A stretch of DNA of 11,022 bases from positions 1 to 11,022 of the forward strand of contig JAMDEM010000060.1 of NCBI GenBank assembly GCA_023486985.1, given 5' to 3'. This DNA comes from Bacillota bacterium. Its GTDB lineage: Bacteria; Vulcanimicrobiota; JAMDEM01. This document shows positions 1-6,740 of this stretch, piece after piece; positions within the stretch are counted from its first letter, which is position 1; every line of letters starts with the position of its first letter. Below the pieces are notes generated by a model, which saw only the letters and a list, made by a program, of their open reading frames with translations, had not been told where the DNA came from and ran no database searches. A program made the position numbers and the translations under genes.

Positions 1-344
1 GAGCTTACTTTAACATTGCCAAAAACATGAGGGTGGCGCCTTATCATCTTTTCGACGATTCCGGAAGCCACCCTATCGATGTCAAACAATCCTTCTTCTT
101 TAGCTATCTGAGCATGAAAAACTATCTGCAGAAGCAGGTCCCCGAGTTCTTCGCAAAGCCGGTCATATTTTTTTTCTTCTATTGTTTCCAGTACTTCGTA
201 AGATTCTTCTATAAGATAAGGCGTAAGGCTCTCATGGGTCTGCTCTTTATCCCAGGGGCATCCGGGCTCGCCTCTGAGAACCGCCATAATGCTGAGAAGC
301 TTCTCCCACGAGGATTGAGAATTTTCCATCTCCCTTTTTTCCAA
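1..344 (-). CDS. mazG: MazG-type nucleoside triphosphate pyrophosphohydrolase, N-terminal part (runs off window)
   Basis: MazG hydrolyses (d)NTPs to monophosphates and pyrophosphate in the cytoplasm. The minus strand reads without a stop from here to the window edge. It gives the MazG hallmarks: LRGEPGCPWDKEQTHESL near the start, EESYEVLE, then EELGDLLLQIVFHAQ, and RRHPHVFG close to the edge. The EExxE and ExxD acidic residues that bind magnesium are all present. Only about 114 codons are in the window; full-length MazG is about 260 residues, so the C-terminal half is missing. The start is uncertain. An ATG at 329 has AAGGGAG directly touching it, which is too close for a ribosome site. A TTG at 344 has GAGG six bases upstream and is preferred, since TTG is also used by the gene before it. 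That gene, the parvulin-like lipoprotein, ends only 23 bp upstream, so co-transcription is likely. The identification is secure; only the start is open. Confidence 0.9.
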   Translation of the reverse strand, partial: MEKREMENSQSSWEKLLSIMAVLRGEPGCPWDKEQTHESLTPYLIEESYEVLETIEEKKYDRLCEELGDLLLQIVFHAQIAKEEGLFDIDRVASGIVEKMIRRHPHVFGNVKVS

Positions 345-367
345 ATCTTGCCTCGCAAAAAGTTATG

Positions 368-1225
368 TTATTGAAGATTCGTCTGAATTTTTGCCTGTTT
401 CTTTAAATCCGCCATTAACTTTGTTACCGCGTCTTTTGCCATTAATTCCGGCAGAATGTCCATTTTAAGCTGTTCAAGCGTGTCTTTTTTATCTCCTACT
501 TTTATGATGTAAAATTGTTTGCCGTCTTTTATGATTCCCGATAGCTTCCCCACAGGAGTTTCAAATGCGGCTTGTACGACAGGGTCGAGTTTGCCTTTTA
601 GCATCTTTTTTTGCACATATCCCATTTCTCCGCCGTTATCTTTTGTAAATATGTCAATTGATTCTTTTTTTGCGGTTTCTGCAAAGTCGGCGCCGCCCTC
701 TAGTTTTTTCAAAATATCCTCAGCGGATTTTTCATCTTTTGCGGCTATCCGGCTGATTTTTATTTTTATCAGCTTGTCTTTGTTCTTGTCAAAGTAATCC
801 TTAAATTTTTGCTCGGGAATATCCTTCATAAGCAGCTTTGACATGAGTAATTGAGGGTATATACTGAATTTAATCTGTTCATCCGAAGGCACGGGCTGGC
901 CCAAGAATGCATATTGAGCAAACTGGGGCTTCAATTCATCTATTTTTTCCTTTATTTCAGCATCGGTAACAGAAACGTTAGCTTTTTTTGCAGCCTGTTC
1001 AAGAAGCTTCATGTCCACGAGGGTGTCAAGAACTTTTTTCCCAAAGAAAAGTTCAAGTGTTTTATCAAGGTCTTTTCTGGAAATTTCCTCGCCGTTAACT
1101 ACTGCTACGATATTTTTGTCGGTAACTTTGCCTTCTCCTTTTTTCCCGCAGCCCGCTGCAATGGGGAGCAGTACAATTAATAAAAGGCATAAAAATAAAA
1201 ATAAAACTTTGCCGGATCTATTCAA
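368..1225 (-). CDS. Parvulin/SurA-N-like peptidyl-prolyl isomerase lipoprotein (PrsA-type), catalytic histidines replaced
   Basis: A 285-residue exported folding factor. Residues 8-25 form a hydrophobic signal segment ending in IAAGC, a lipobox with Cys26 as the lipidated residue, so the mature protein should be membrane-anchored outside the cytoplasm. Residues 38-140 look like a SurA/PrsA N-terminal chaperone region (VVNGEEISRKDLDK, then a helical stretch). Residues about 153-243 are a parvulin fold with GGADFAETAKKES, NGGEMGYV and QFYIIKVGDKK. Two histidines usual in active parvulins are not seen: the expected SHI is SRI at 158-160, and the expected GxHIIKV reads QFYIIKV. It may therefore act mainly as a chaperone. 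The start is TTG at 1223-1225 with an excellent AAGGAGG seven bases upstream, so it is trusted despite the rare codon. It sits 54 bp after mfd and 23 bp before mazG, on the same strand. The family is clear; isomerase activity is doubtful. Confidence 0.87.
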   Translation of the reverse strand: MNRSGKVLFLFLCLLLIVLLPIAAGCGKKGEGKVTDKNIVAVVNGEEISRKDLDKTLELFFGKKVLDTLVDMKLLEQAAKKANVSVTDAEIKEKIDELKPQFAQYAFLGQPVPSDEQIKFSIYPQLLMSKLLMKDIPEQKFKDYFDKNKDKLIKIKISRIAAKDEKSAEDILKKLEGGADFAETAKKESIDIFTKDNGGEMGYVQKKMLKGKLDPVVQAAFETPVGKLSGIIKDGKQFYIIKVGDKKDTLEQLKMDILPELMAKDAVTKLMADLKKQAKIQTNLQ

Positions 1226-1279
1226 TTTTCTTCCTCCTTAAAATTTTGTGATTCTAATTTTATTTCGACGCGGTCTTTC

Positions 1280-2077
1280 TTAATCCTTCAGATGCTTTGC
1301 AATTGAGCGCATCACCTTTTTCAGGCTGTTAATTCCTCCTTTTTGGAAATCAATTTCTTTTATGAGAAGCTCATGGTCTTTAAAAAGAGCAGTGCATTTT
1401 TCGGTTTCTTCAGCGGCTTTAAGAGCTTTTGACGGAATATTGTCCCTCCAGGGGAGAAGGATTCTCACTGTGCCGTCCCCGCTCTTTAATCTCGGTGCTC
1501 CGATCTTTAACGCAAGAATCTTTAATGCCACAACATCAAGAAGGTTTAGCACCTGGGCAGGAAGTTCTCCGAATCTGTCGCGCAGCTCCTCTTTCATCTT
1601 CTCAATTTCTTCTTCATCTTTAAGCCGTGCTATTTTTTTGTAAAGTGATAATTTTAAGTTTGAATCTCCCACATACGCATCAGGAATGTAAGCTTCTACC
1701 GGGATGTCAATAACGGGCGATTCTTCCCGCCGCGGAACCGCTGTGCCCCTTAATTTTTTAACGGCATCCGAAAGAAGCTGGCAGTAAAGGTCAAATCCCA
1801 CCTCAGCAATAAATCCGCTTTGCTCGGCTCCAAGAATATTTCCGGCGCCTCTTATTTCAAGGTCTTTAAGGGCAATCTGATAACCTGAGCCGAAGGCGGT
1901 AAAGCGCTTTATGGTATCAAGCCTTTTTTCAGCCGCCTCGGTAAGAATGAGGGTTGGCGGGTACAGAAGGCAGGCATATGCCTGATGGTGAGCCCTGCCT
2001 ACTCTTCCCCTTAACTGGTAAAGCTGGGCTAGACCGAAATTCTGGGCATTGTTTATAATGATGGTGGGATTTGACCT
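1280..2077 (-). pseudogene. mfd: mfd, C-terminal part downstream of the internal stop
   Basis: This is the continuation of mfd in the same frame after the TAA at 2078-2080; it encodes 265 residues. It reads TIIINNAQNFGLAQLYQ, then LRGRVGRAHHQAYACLLYPP (helicase motif VI with its arginines), then GSGYQIALKDLEIRGAGNILG. The C-terminal TRCF domain follows, with IPVEAYIPDAYV and LRDRFGELPAQV. No other frameshift or stop is visible, so apart from the patch the gene looks fresh. The first ATG in this part (position 1801) lies beyond the motor motifs, so internal re-initiation would give only a 173-residue tail fragment. With 2078-4528 it makes a whole gene of about 1082 codons, close to the usual 1150 for Mfd. 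Either the strain has lost Mfd very recently, or the assembly is wrong at one spot. See the inverted repeat entries at 1783-1802 and 2063-2082. Confidence 0.85.
1783..1802. repeat. Inverted repeat, source arm (genuine mfd sequence)
   Basis: These 20 bp are the exact reverse complement of 2063-2082; the flanking bases on both sides do not pair, so the repeat is exactly 20 bp. On the minus strand this arm encodes VGFDLY, with GFDLY a normal stretch of the Mfd C-terminal region. It is therefore the original copy. Confidence 0.95.
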
Positions 2078-2082
2078 TTACT
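2063..2082. repeat. Inverted repeat, copied arm that creates the mfd stop codon
   Basis: This is the exact reverse complement of 1783-1802, separated from it by 260 bp. On the minus strand it replaces the codons expected for the conserved DIPNANT of Mfd with (E)-stop-RSNPT. The length is unchanged, so the frame continues correctly afterwards. The patch begins at the second base of codon 816 and ends with the last base of the codon before ATC ATT ATA. Confidence 0.95.
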
Positions 2083-4528
2083 CAATGCCGCTTTCAATTA
2101 TAGTGGTGCAGACAAGGATATCATATTCGCCGTTGATAAAATCCCTGGTTATATTTTCAAGGTCACTCTCATCAAGCCTTCCATGAGCTACAGCTATTCT
2201 TGCCCTGGGCACAAGTCTTTTGATGTCGGCGGCAATTCTTTCAATGCCCTGAATCTTGTTGTGAATGAAGAAAATCTGACCCTCCCGCTCAAGCTCTCTC
2301 AGGATTGCTCCCTTGATTATTTCAGGATGATATTCAAAGAGATATGTTTTAATGGGAAGCCTGTCATGGGGCGGAGTGTCAATGATTGAAATATCTCTTA
2401 TGCCGGCAAGTGATAAATGAAGAGTTCTTGGAATAGGCGTGGCGGTGAGAGTTAAAACATCCACCGATTTTCTCATTTCTTTTAATTTTTCCTTGTGAGT
2501 CACTCCGAAGCGCTGTTCCTCGTCAATTATTACAAGCCCGGGATTCTTAAACTCAACGTCCTTCTGAAGAAGCCGGTGGGTGCCGATAATTATGTCCATG
2601 TTGCCTGCTTTTAAAGCTTCCACAATCGCCTTTTGTTCGGCTGGTGTTCTGAAACGGCTCAGCATCTCCACTCTTACAGGGAAGGATGCAAGCCTTTCTT
2701 TAAAAGTTTCGTAATGCTGTTCGGCAAGAAGCGTGGTTGGCACAAGGATTGCCACCTGTTTTCCGTCCATGACTGCCTTAAATGCCGCCCGCAGAGCCAC
2801 TTCTGTTTTTCCGTAGCCTGCGTCGCCGCAGATAAGCCTGTCCATGGGTTTTATTATTTCCATATCCTGCTTTACTTCGGTTATCGCCTTTTGCTGGTCG
2901 GGTGTCTCCTCGTAAGGAAAAGAAGTTTCAAGCTCTGCCTGCCACGGGGTGTCAGCAGAAAATGCAGTGCCTTCGGCAACTTCCCGGTAAGCATAAATAT
3001 TTAAAAGACCTCTTGCTATATTTTCTGCAGATTCTTTGGCTTTTTTACGGGTTTTTGCCCACTCCGAGCCTCCAAGACGGGAGAGAGACGGCGTGCGCCC
3101 TTCCACTCCCACATATTTCTGGATAAGGTCAAGCTGTTCAACAGGGACGTAGAGTTTGTCGCCCCTGGCATAAATTATGTTTAATAAATCTCTCTTTTTG
3201 CCCTCCACCTCCATCTGGCTTATGCCTGAAAACTGGCCAATGCCGTGCTGAAGATGGACAACAAAATCGCCGGGTGAAAGTTCTTCGATTTTCACGGCTG
3301 GTGCGCTTTCCCATGTCCTGAAGGTTCTGCGCCTTCGCTGGAATCCAAGAATTTCACTGTCGGTAATAACGGCAAGGTCTGCATCCGGAAGGAAGAATCC
3401 TTCGTTAAGGCTCCCGTGGAAGATGTAAAGGGAGCCGTTTACAAGAGGCTCGCCTTTAGATATTAAGCCGGGAACAGATTCGTTTTTAAAGATTGTATGG
3501 AGTCGGTCTGATTGGTGAGATGTGATTATAATTTTTTTGCCTTCCTTTTGCCATCCCTGCACTGCCTGAACAAGCTGGTCAATCTTGCCGTAAAAAGGAT
3601 TGACAGGTTCAAAGGGAAAGATAACAAGCTCGCCGGCTCTCGTTTCCCATGATGAAATTTTTATCAATTTTTTACCGGCAGTGGATGAAATAAAATCATC
3701 CCAGCTTGTAATTCCTTCTTCTTCAGCTTCCTCAACGGCGTGCAGTTTAAGTCTTGAAGGCTCGTCAAGTATGATAAAAGAGTCTCCAGGAAAATTCTGC
3801 GCCAGAATTGATATTTTCCCGCTCCCTGGCTCTCCCGGAGGAGTTTCAAAAAGAGGAATTATTTCAAAGTTTTCAATTGTTTTAACCGACCTTTGAGTTT
3901 CGATTTCAAAAATCCGTAAGTTTTCAACTATATCTCCCCAGAATTCGATTCTGACTGGCTTGCCCGCTGAAGGATAAACATCCATTATGCCGCCTCTTAC
4001 GGCAAATTCGCCCCGTGCTTCAACCATTGGAGTTCTGGAGTAGCCCTTCCCGGAAAGAAATTCAATGAATTTTTCCATTCCAAGCTCCATACCCTTACTT
4101 ATTGACAGCTTTTCGCTGGAGAAACTTTCAGGGGCAATAGTGGGCTGGAGAACCGCTCTTACCGGCGCAACCACAAGGACTTTTTCACCGATGGATATTT
4201 TGTTGACAACCAGAAGTCTTAAATGGGAAGTTGATTCCTCTTCCTGCAGGAGAGAGAGTCTTTCAGGGAAAAGAAGCACCTGTTCTTCAAGTTCTACGGG
4301 AAGAAGCATCTTTAAGTCTTCAAATATTTTCTCGGCTGATTCATAAGTGGGCGTGACAAAAAGCATAGAAGACGTGCAGTTACGCCAGAAAGCCGCAAGG
4401 AAATAAGGCTTGGCAGAAGATGTAATCCCCCCGAGCTTTATTTCCTTTAAGCTGCTTTTCGCCGCATTGAGAAATACTTGAAACTTTTCAGTTGATTCAA
4501 AAAATGATAATGAGAATTCCAGACTCAT
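2078..4528 (-). CDS. mfd: Transcription-repair coupling factor Mfd, N-terminal 816 residues, ended by a premature TAA
   Basis: Mfd is a DNA translocase that pushes stalled RNA polymerase off damaged DNA and recruits UvrA. Domains in order: a UvrB-like module (about 160-215, with VEARGEFAVRGGIMDVYP), the RNA-polymerase-interaction domain (about 415-500, PGDFVVHLQHGIGQFSGI and YARGDKLYVPVEQLDLIQKY), and the RecG-like motor with Walker A GDAGYGKT at 568-575, DEEQ at 669-672 and TATPIPR at 695-701. The frame ends at residue 816 in TTIIESGIE, where other Mfd proteins continue DIPNANTIII. The truncated product would lack helicase motif VI (QLRGRVGR) and the TRCF domain, so it should not translocate. 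The stop lies in a 20-bp patch copied in reverse from position 1783-1802. The ATG at 4528 has only a weak AAGG one base upstream, but the N-terminus aligns by eye with the usual Mfd start. It is first in the mfd, parvulin-like, mazG run. Confidence 0.93.
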   Translation of the reverse strand: MSLEFSLSFFESTEKFQVFLNAAKSSLKEIKLGGITSSAKPYFLAAFWRNCTSSMLFVTPTYESAEKIFEDLKMLLPVELEEQVLLFPERLSLLQEEESTSHLRLLVVNKISIGEKVLVVAPVRAVLQPTIAPESFSSEKLSISKGMELGMEKFIEFLSGKGYSRTPMVEARGEFAVRGGIMDVYPSAGKPVRIEFWGDIVENLRIFEIETQRSVKTIENFEIIPLFETPPGEPGSGKISILAQNFPGDSFIILDEPSRLKLHAVEEAEEEGITSWDDFISSTAGKKLIKISSWETRAGELVIFPFEPVNPFYGKIDQLVQAVQGWQKEGKKIIITSHQSDRLHTIFKNESVPGLISKGEPLVNGSLYIFHGSLNEGFFLPDADLAVITDSEILGFQRRRRTFRTWESAPAVKIEELSPGDFVVHLQHGIGQFSGISQMEVEGKKRDLLNIIYARGDKLYVPVEQLDLIQKYVGVEGRTPSLSRLGGSEWAKTRKKAKESAENIARGLLNIYAYREVAEGTAFSADTPWQAELETSFPYEETPDQQKAITEVKQDMEIIKPMDRLICGDAGYGKTEVALRAAFKAVMDGKQVAILVPTTLLAEQHYETFKERLASFPVRVEMLSRFRTPAEQKAIVEALKAGNMDIIIGTHRLLQKDVEFKNPGLVIIDEEQRFGVTHKEKLKEMRKSVDVLTLTATPIPRTLHLSLAGIRDISIIDTPPHDRLPIKTYLFEYHPEIIKGAILRELEREGQIFFIHNKIQGIERIAADIKRLVPRARIAVAHGRLDESDLENITRDFINGEYDILVCTTIIESGIE

Positions 4529-4558
4529 ACCTTAATTATTCGGTATTTTCCGTTAATT

Positions 4559-4581
4559 CCTCCCCTTAAATTAAGGGGAGG
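4559..4581. repeat. Palindrome CCTCCCCTTAA/TTAAGGGGAGG followed by a GTTAGGTGGGGTT tail
   Basis: The 11-bp arms are perfect around a single central A. There is no T-run after either end, so it does not look like a terminator. The G-rich tail directly after it is typical of dispersed intergenic palindromes I recall from many environmental genomes. A similar hairpin plus tail lies at 9161-9197. Confidence 0.7.
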
Positions 4582-4598
4582 TTAGGTGGGGTTAGTAG

Positions 4599-4620
4599 GG
4601 GAGGACATATGTGTCCTCCC
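4599..4620. repeat. Hairpin GGGAGGACA-TATG-TGTCCTCCC
   Basis: A perfect 9-bp stem with a four-base loop, 17 bp after the previous palindrome. It has no T-run and lies upstream of genes on both sides, so a terminator role is unlikely. It could be part of the same repeat unit. Confidence 0.65.
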
Positions 4621-4728
4621 ATTTGGTTCGTCGCAATCTCTTTTTAATCAGATAGGAATTTCTCACTTGTTTTTTAATACCATATTTGTCCTGCAGAATC
4701 CTTAATTTTTTGAGAATAGGAGCTGGTG

Positions 4729-4758
4729 TTGAATATAAGCAGGGCATAACATTAAAAT
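4729..4758 (+). promoter_or_regulatory. Possible sigma-70 promoter for the 71-residue gene
   Basis: TTGAAT and TAAAAT are separated by 18 bp and end 27 bp before the ATG at 4786. Each box has one or two mismatches to consensus in an AT-rich gap, so this is a weak call. Confidence 0.35.
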
Positions 4759-4785
4759 GTAGAAAATGATTGAGGAAAGACAGCT

Positions 4786-5001
4786 ATGAACATTAAAGAG
4801 CGTCCAAATCATAAGATATATATTCAAGCACTCCGCCGCATGTCGCCTGAAGAAAGGCTGCTTAAATCTTTTGAATTATCCCAGTTTTCCAGAGAACTCT
4901 TTCTCCATGGATTACACAGGAGATTTCCTGATTTGTCTGAGGAAGAAGTCAAAAAAATATATCTGGAGCGCCTTGATAAATGTCACAACAGGAATTACTA
5001 A
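4786..5001 (+). CDS. Small conserved-looking protein of unknown function (71 residues)
   Basis: A highly charged, helical protein without a signal peptide or membrane segment, so probably cytoplasmic. Its core reads MSPEERLLKSFELSQFSREL, then LHRRFPDLSEEEVKKIYLERL, and it ends in CHNRNY. I recall short proteins of this general pattern from many bacteria, often next to toxin-antitoxin or nucleotidyltransferase genes, but I cannot name a family with confidence. The start ATG has GAGGA about ten bases upstream, acceptable but spaced long. It lies 57 bp before an antitoxin-like gene that has its own promoter, so the two are probably separate transcripts. It could be half of a lost two-gene module: no partner lies directly next to it in the usual overlapping way. 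A real gene is likely; its function is unknown. Confidence 0.65.
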   Translation: MNIKERPNHKIYIQALRRMSPEERLLKSFELSQFSRELFLHGLHRRFPDLSEEEVKKIYLERLDKCHNRNY

Positions 5002-5019
5002 GATTATGATAGTTTTAGT

Positions 5020-5048
5020 TTGTGATTTTTTAAGGTAACTTCTATAAT
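5020..5048 (+). promoter_or_regulatory. Sigma-70 promoter of the antitoxin-like gene
   Basis: TTGTGA, a 17-bp spacer, then a perfect TATAAT. A transcript would begin near 5055, only a few bases before the ribosome site GGAGGT at 5061-5066. The short leader fits a self-regulated toxin-antitoxin unit, where the antitoxin often binds over the promoter. Confidence 0.7.
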
Positions 5049-5073
5049 ATTCACGTAAATGGAGGTGGATATT

Positions 5074-5283
5074 ATGACTGTGCGAGAAGCAACCGCAGAA
5101 GTATTCTGGACAGCCTTTCATGCCTTATCTAAAAAAGAAAGGGATGCTGTTATAGAGAAGCTGTTCAGGGATAGAGAATTAATGGAAGACCTGATTGACA
5201 CCTTCTGTATTAAACAGCGCATGAAAGAACCTTCCCGCACTTTAGAAGAATATCTTGCGGATAGGAGAAAAAAGAAGAGCTAA
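5074..5283 (+). CDS. Antitoxin-like protein of a RelBE/ParDE-type module
   Basis: A 69-residue acidic and basic helical protein: TVREATAEVFWTAFHALSKK, then a helix with MEDLIDTFCIKQRM, then SRTLEEYLADRRKKKS. The tail pattern (serine-arginine-threonine, LEEYL, basic end) is what antitoxins show next to RelE/ParE toxins. The start at 5074 is chosen because GGAGGT at 5061-5066 lies seven bases upstream; an in-frame ATG at 5059 overlaps that site and is unlikely. Its stop overlaps the next start by one base (TAATG), the classic coupling of antitoxin to toxin. The identification rests on size, layout and the partner, not on a named domain. The toxin partner is broken, so this would be an orphan antitoxin, possibly protecting against related toxins elsewhere. 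Confidence 0.7.
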   Translation: MTVREATAEVFWTAFHALSKKERDAVIEKLFRDRELMEDLIDTFCIKQRMKEPSRTLEEYLADRRKKKS

Positions 5284-5399
5284 TGTGTTATGTCGTTTCT
5301 TTAAAAAGATCGGCAGAAAAAGAGCTGGAAATCATTCCAGTTAAGATGCACGATAAAATTGTCGAGCTTCTTTTTTCTTTAACGGAAAATCCCCTATAA
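5283..5399 (+). pseudogene. RelE/ParE-family toxin, 3' half missing (38 codons)
   Basis: The frame reads MCYVVSLKRSAEKELEIIPV, then KMHDKIVELLFSLTENPL and stops. This is the usual first 40 residues of a RelE/ParE toxin: a first strand with LKRSAEKELE, then a helix ending in SLxENP. Full toxins are about 85-95 residues, and the later strands with the ribonuclease or gyrase-binding residues are absent. After codon 38 the sequence turns into the 3' end of the convergent radical SAM gene, whose stop codon overlaps this one. The missing half is not found in another frame downstream. A deletion or insertion joined the two, most likely close to 5390-5400. It should be inactive. Confidence 0.75.
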
Positions 5400-6740
5400 T
5401 GAATGATTTAAATTATTGGAAAGGAGTCTTAAGTTTTCCAGTTCCTCAAATGAAATTTCCGGCGATTTGTACCACCAGTAAGTATTATTTGTAAAGTACG
5501 GGTCAAAAGGAATATCTTTCAGATTGCCAGTTAAAAATTCATCTCCTGCCTTTGTTCCGGGAATAGGAGAAAACTGGGCAATAAAGCTTTTGGCTCCTAG
5601 CTTATACACAAATTCTATACTTTTTCTAACGGCGTTAGATGAAATTCCGGGATAACCGGCTAAAATATATACGCCGATATTCTCCTTTTTAAAGCCGGCT
5701 CTTATGAGGTTTAAGATTGCCCATTCAAGCTGTTCTGATGTAACTTTTCCTCCCATTTTCTTTTGCATCATTTCGTCTTCAATCTCAAAGCCCAGTCTTA
5801 TGGTTGAAAAATTGGCTTTATAAAGATATTCTGCCGCCTCCGGAGTAAGAAAAACAGGATGTAGTGCATTGGGGGTGTGAAAATAAAGTTTTAAACCGGA
5901 AGAAATTATTTTTTCCATAAACGGGAGAAAACATTTTTCCGGCTGATAAAGCAGGGCGTCGTCAAAGAGAGCGAAATCAGAAATTTTTTTGTCCTTGTGA
6001 AGAGAAATAACAGCTTCTGCAAGCCTGTCAGCCTCTGCCCATTTCATTTCAGGCTGTAAAACAGATGAAGCGCAATAGGAACAGCGAAAGGGACAGCCCA
6101 GGGAAAGAAAAAGACAGGCATAGGAAAATTCAGGATAGAAAGAAAAATCAGGGCAAGGGAAATTGTCGTTTAAAGAAGGCGGAATTTCCTGTCCCAGGAG
6201 GTTTTCTATAAAATTTATTGCACCGGGAAAGTTTTGCTGCTGAAAAACAAAATCCGCTCCTGATTTTTCTTTTGCATGATTATAACAAATGGAGGGATAA
6301 ATACCTCCAAGTACTACAGGGCTTTTTGGGAAAGTCCCGCGCAAAATTTTTATAACTTCAACCGCTCCTGAATACCAGTAAGTAAAAAGGGTAGTCACCA
6401 GAATTAATGACGGAGGAGAAAACTTTTTAAGTTCTTCTTTAAAGACTGGGAGCGGAACACCATAGCGTTTGAACTTTCTGGGAATATCCCTGAAAATTTC
6501 CGGTTTCTCAATCTCTTCATAATAAAATTTTCCGCCGCCTGAGGGCTTCCCCCATTTCCTGCCAAAATCCCTGACCGCCGGGTGAAGGCGGTCGAGAAAA
6601 TCAAATAATTTTACTTTATAACCTCTGTCCCTCAGGACTTTCCCGATGCTTAAAAGCCCAAGCGGCTTCAGCCATAAGTCATAAGCCTTAAAATCAACCG
6701 CTGGCGGATTAATTAATAAAATAAAAGACTTGTCCTGCAA
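5394..6740 (-). CDS. Radical SAM protein with a B12-binding-like N-terminal domain, substrate unknown
   Basis: A 448-residue radical SAM enzyme. The cluster motif CPFRCSYC supplies Cys216, Cys220 and Cys223 for the 4Fe-4S cluster that cleaves S-adenosylmethionine. FALFDDALLY at 256-265 is the matching second-strand motif of B12-type radical SAM proteins. The N-terminus (NPPAVDFKAYDLWLKPLGLL, then VLRDRGYKVKLFDFLDR, later VVLGGIYPSI at 142-151) follows the cobalamin-binding fold, but no DxHxxG histidine for the lower cobalt ligand is seen, so B12 may bind without it or not at all. The substrate cannot be told from the sequence. The frame begins at TTG 6738-6740; an AGGAG lies 15 bases upstream, further than normal, and no better in-frame start exists nearby. 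It stands alone on the minus strand, its 3' end meeting the truncated toxin gene, so its true C-terminus may have been altered. Confidence 0.85.
   Translation of the reverse strand: MQDKSFILLINPPAVDFKAYDLWLKPLGLLSIGKVLRDRGYKVKLFDFLDRLHPAVRDFGRKWGKPSGGGKFYYEEIEKPEIFRDIPRKFKRYGVPLPVFKEELKKFSPPSLILVTTLFTYWYSGAVEVIKILRGTFPKSPVVLGGIYPSICYNHAKEKSGADFVFQQQNFPGAINFIENLLGQEIPPSLNDNFPCPDFSFYPEFSYACLFLSLGCPFRCSYCASSVLQPEMKWAEADRLAEAVISLHKDKKISDFALFDDALLYQPEKCFLPFMEKIISSGLKLYFHTPNALHPVFLTPEAAEYLYKANFSTIRLGFEIEDEMMQKKMGGKVTSEQLEWAILNLIRAGFKKENIGVYILAGYPGISSNAVRKSIEFVYKLGAKSFIAQFSPIPGTKAGDEFLTGNLKDIPFDPYFTNNTYWWYKSPEISFEELENLRLLSNNLNHSL

Larger units (their letters stand above)
4529..4785. other. Intergenic region between divergent mfd and the 71-residue gene
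   Basis: The gap holds two strong palindromes (listed separately) in its left third. I see no clear minus-strand promoter for mfd. The minus strand also has a 51-codon frame (ATG at 4747, TAA at 4592-4594) rich in lysine and arginine, with ILKKLRILQDKYGIKKQV and KKRLRRTKWED. It has no convincing ribosome site and runs through one palindrome. It could be a gene remnant, but I do not call it a gene. Confidence 0.5.

Noticed and set aside
27..374. 115-codon plus-strand frame
   Set aside because: It lies antisense to clear mazG coding sequence, and its translation shows no protein-like features.
2078..2080. Stop-codon read-through or recoding in mfd
   Set aside because: The residues around the stop also differ from the conserved Mfd motif, and the inverted patch explains both; no recoding signal is needed.
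1783..2082. Invertible (phase-variable) segment between the 20-bp inverted repeats
   Set aside because: The segment between the arms already lies in the right orientation for mfd, and flipping it would break the gene further rather than restore it.
4559..4620. Bidirectional terminator between mfd and the 71-residue gene
   Set aside because: The genes diverge from this gap, so no transcript needs to end there, and no T-run follows either palindrome.
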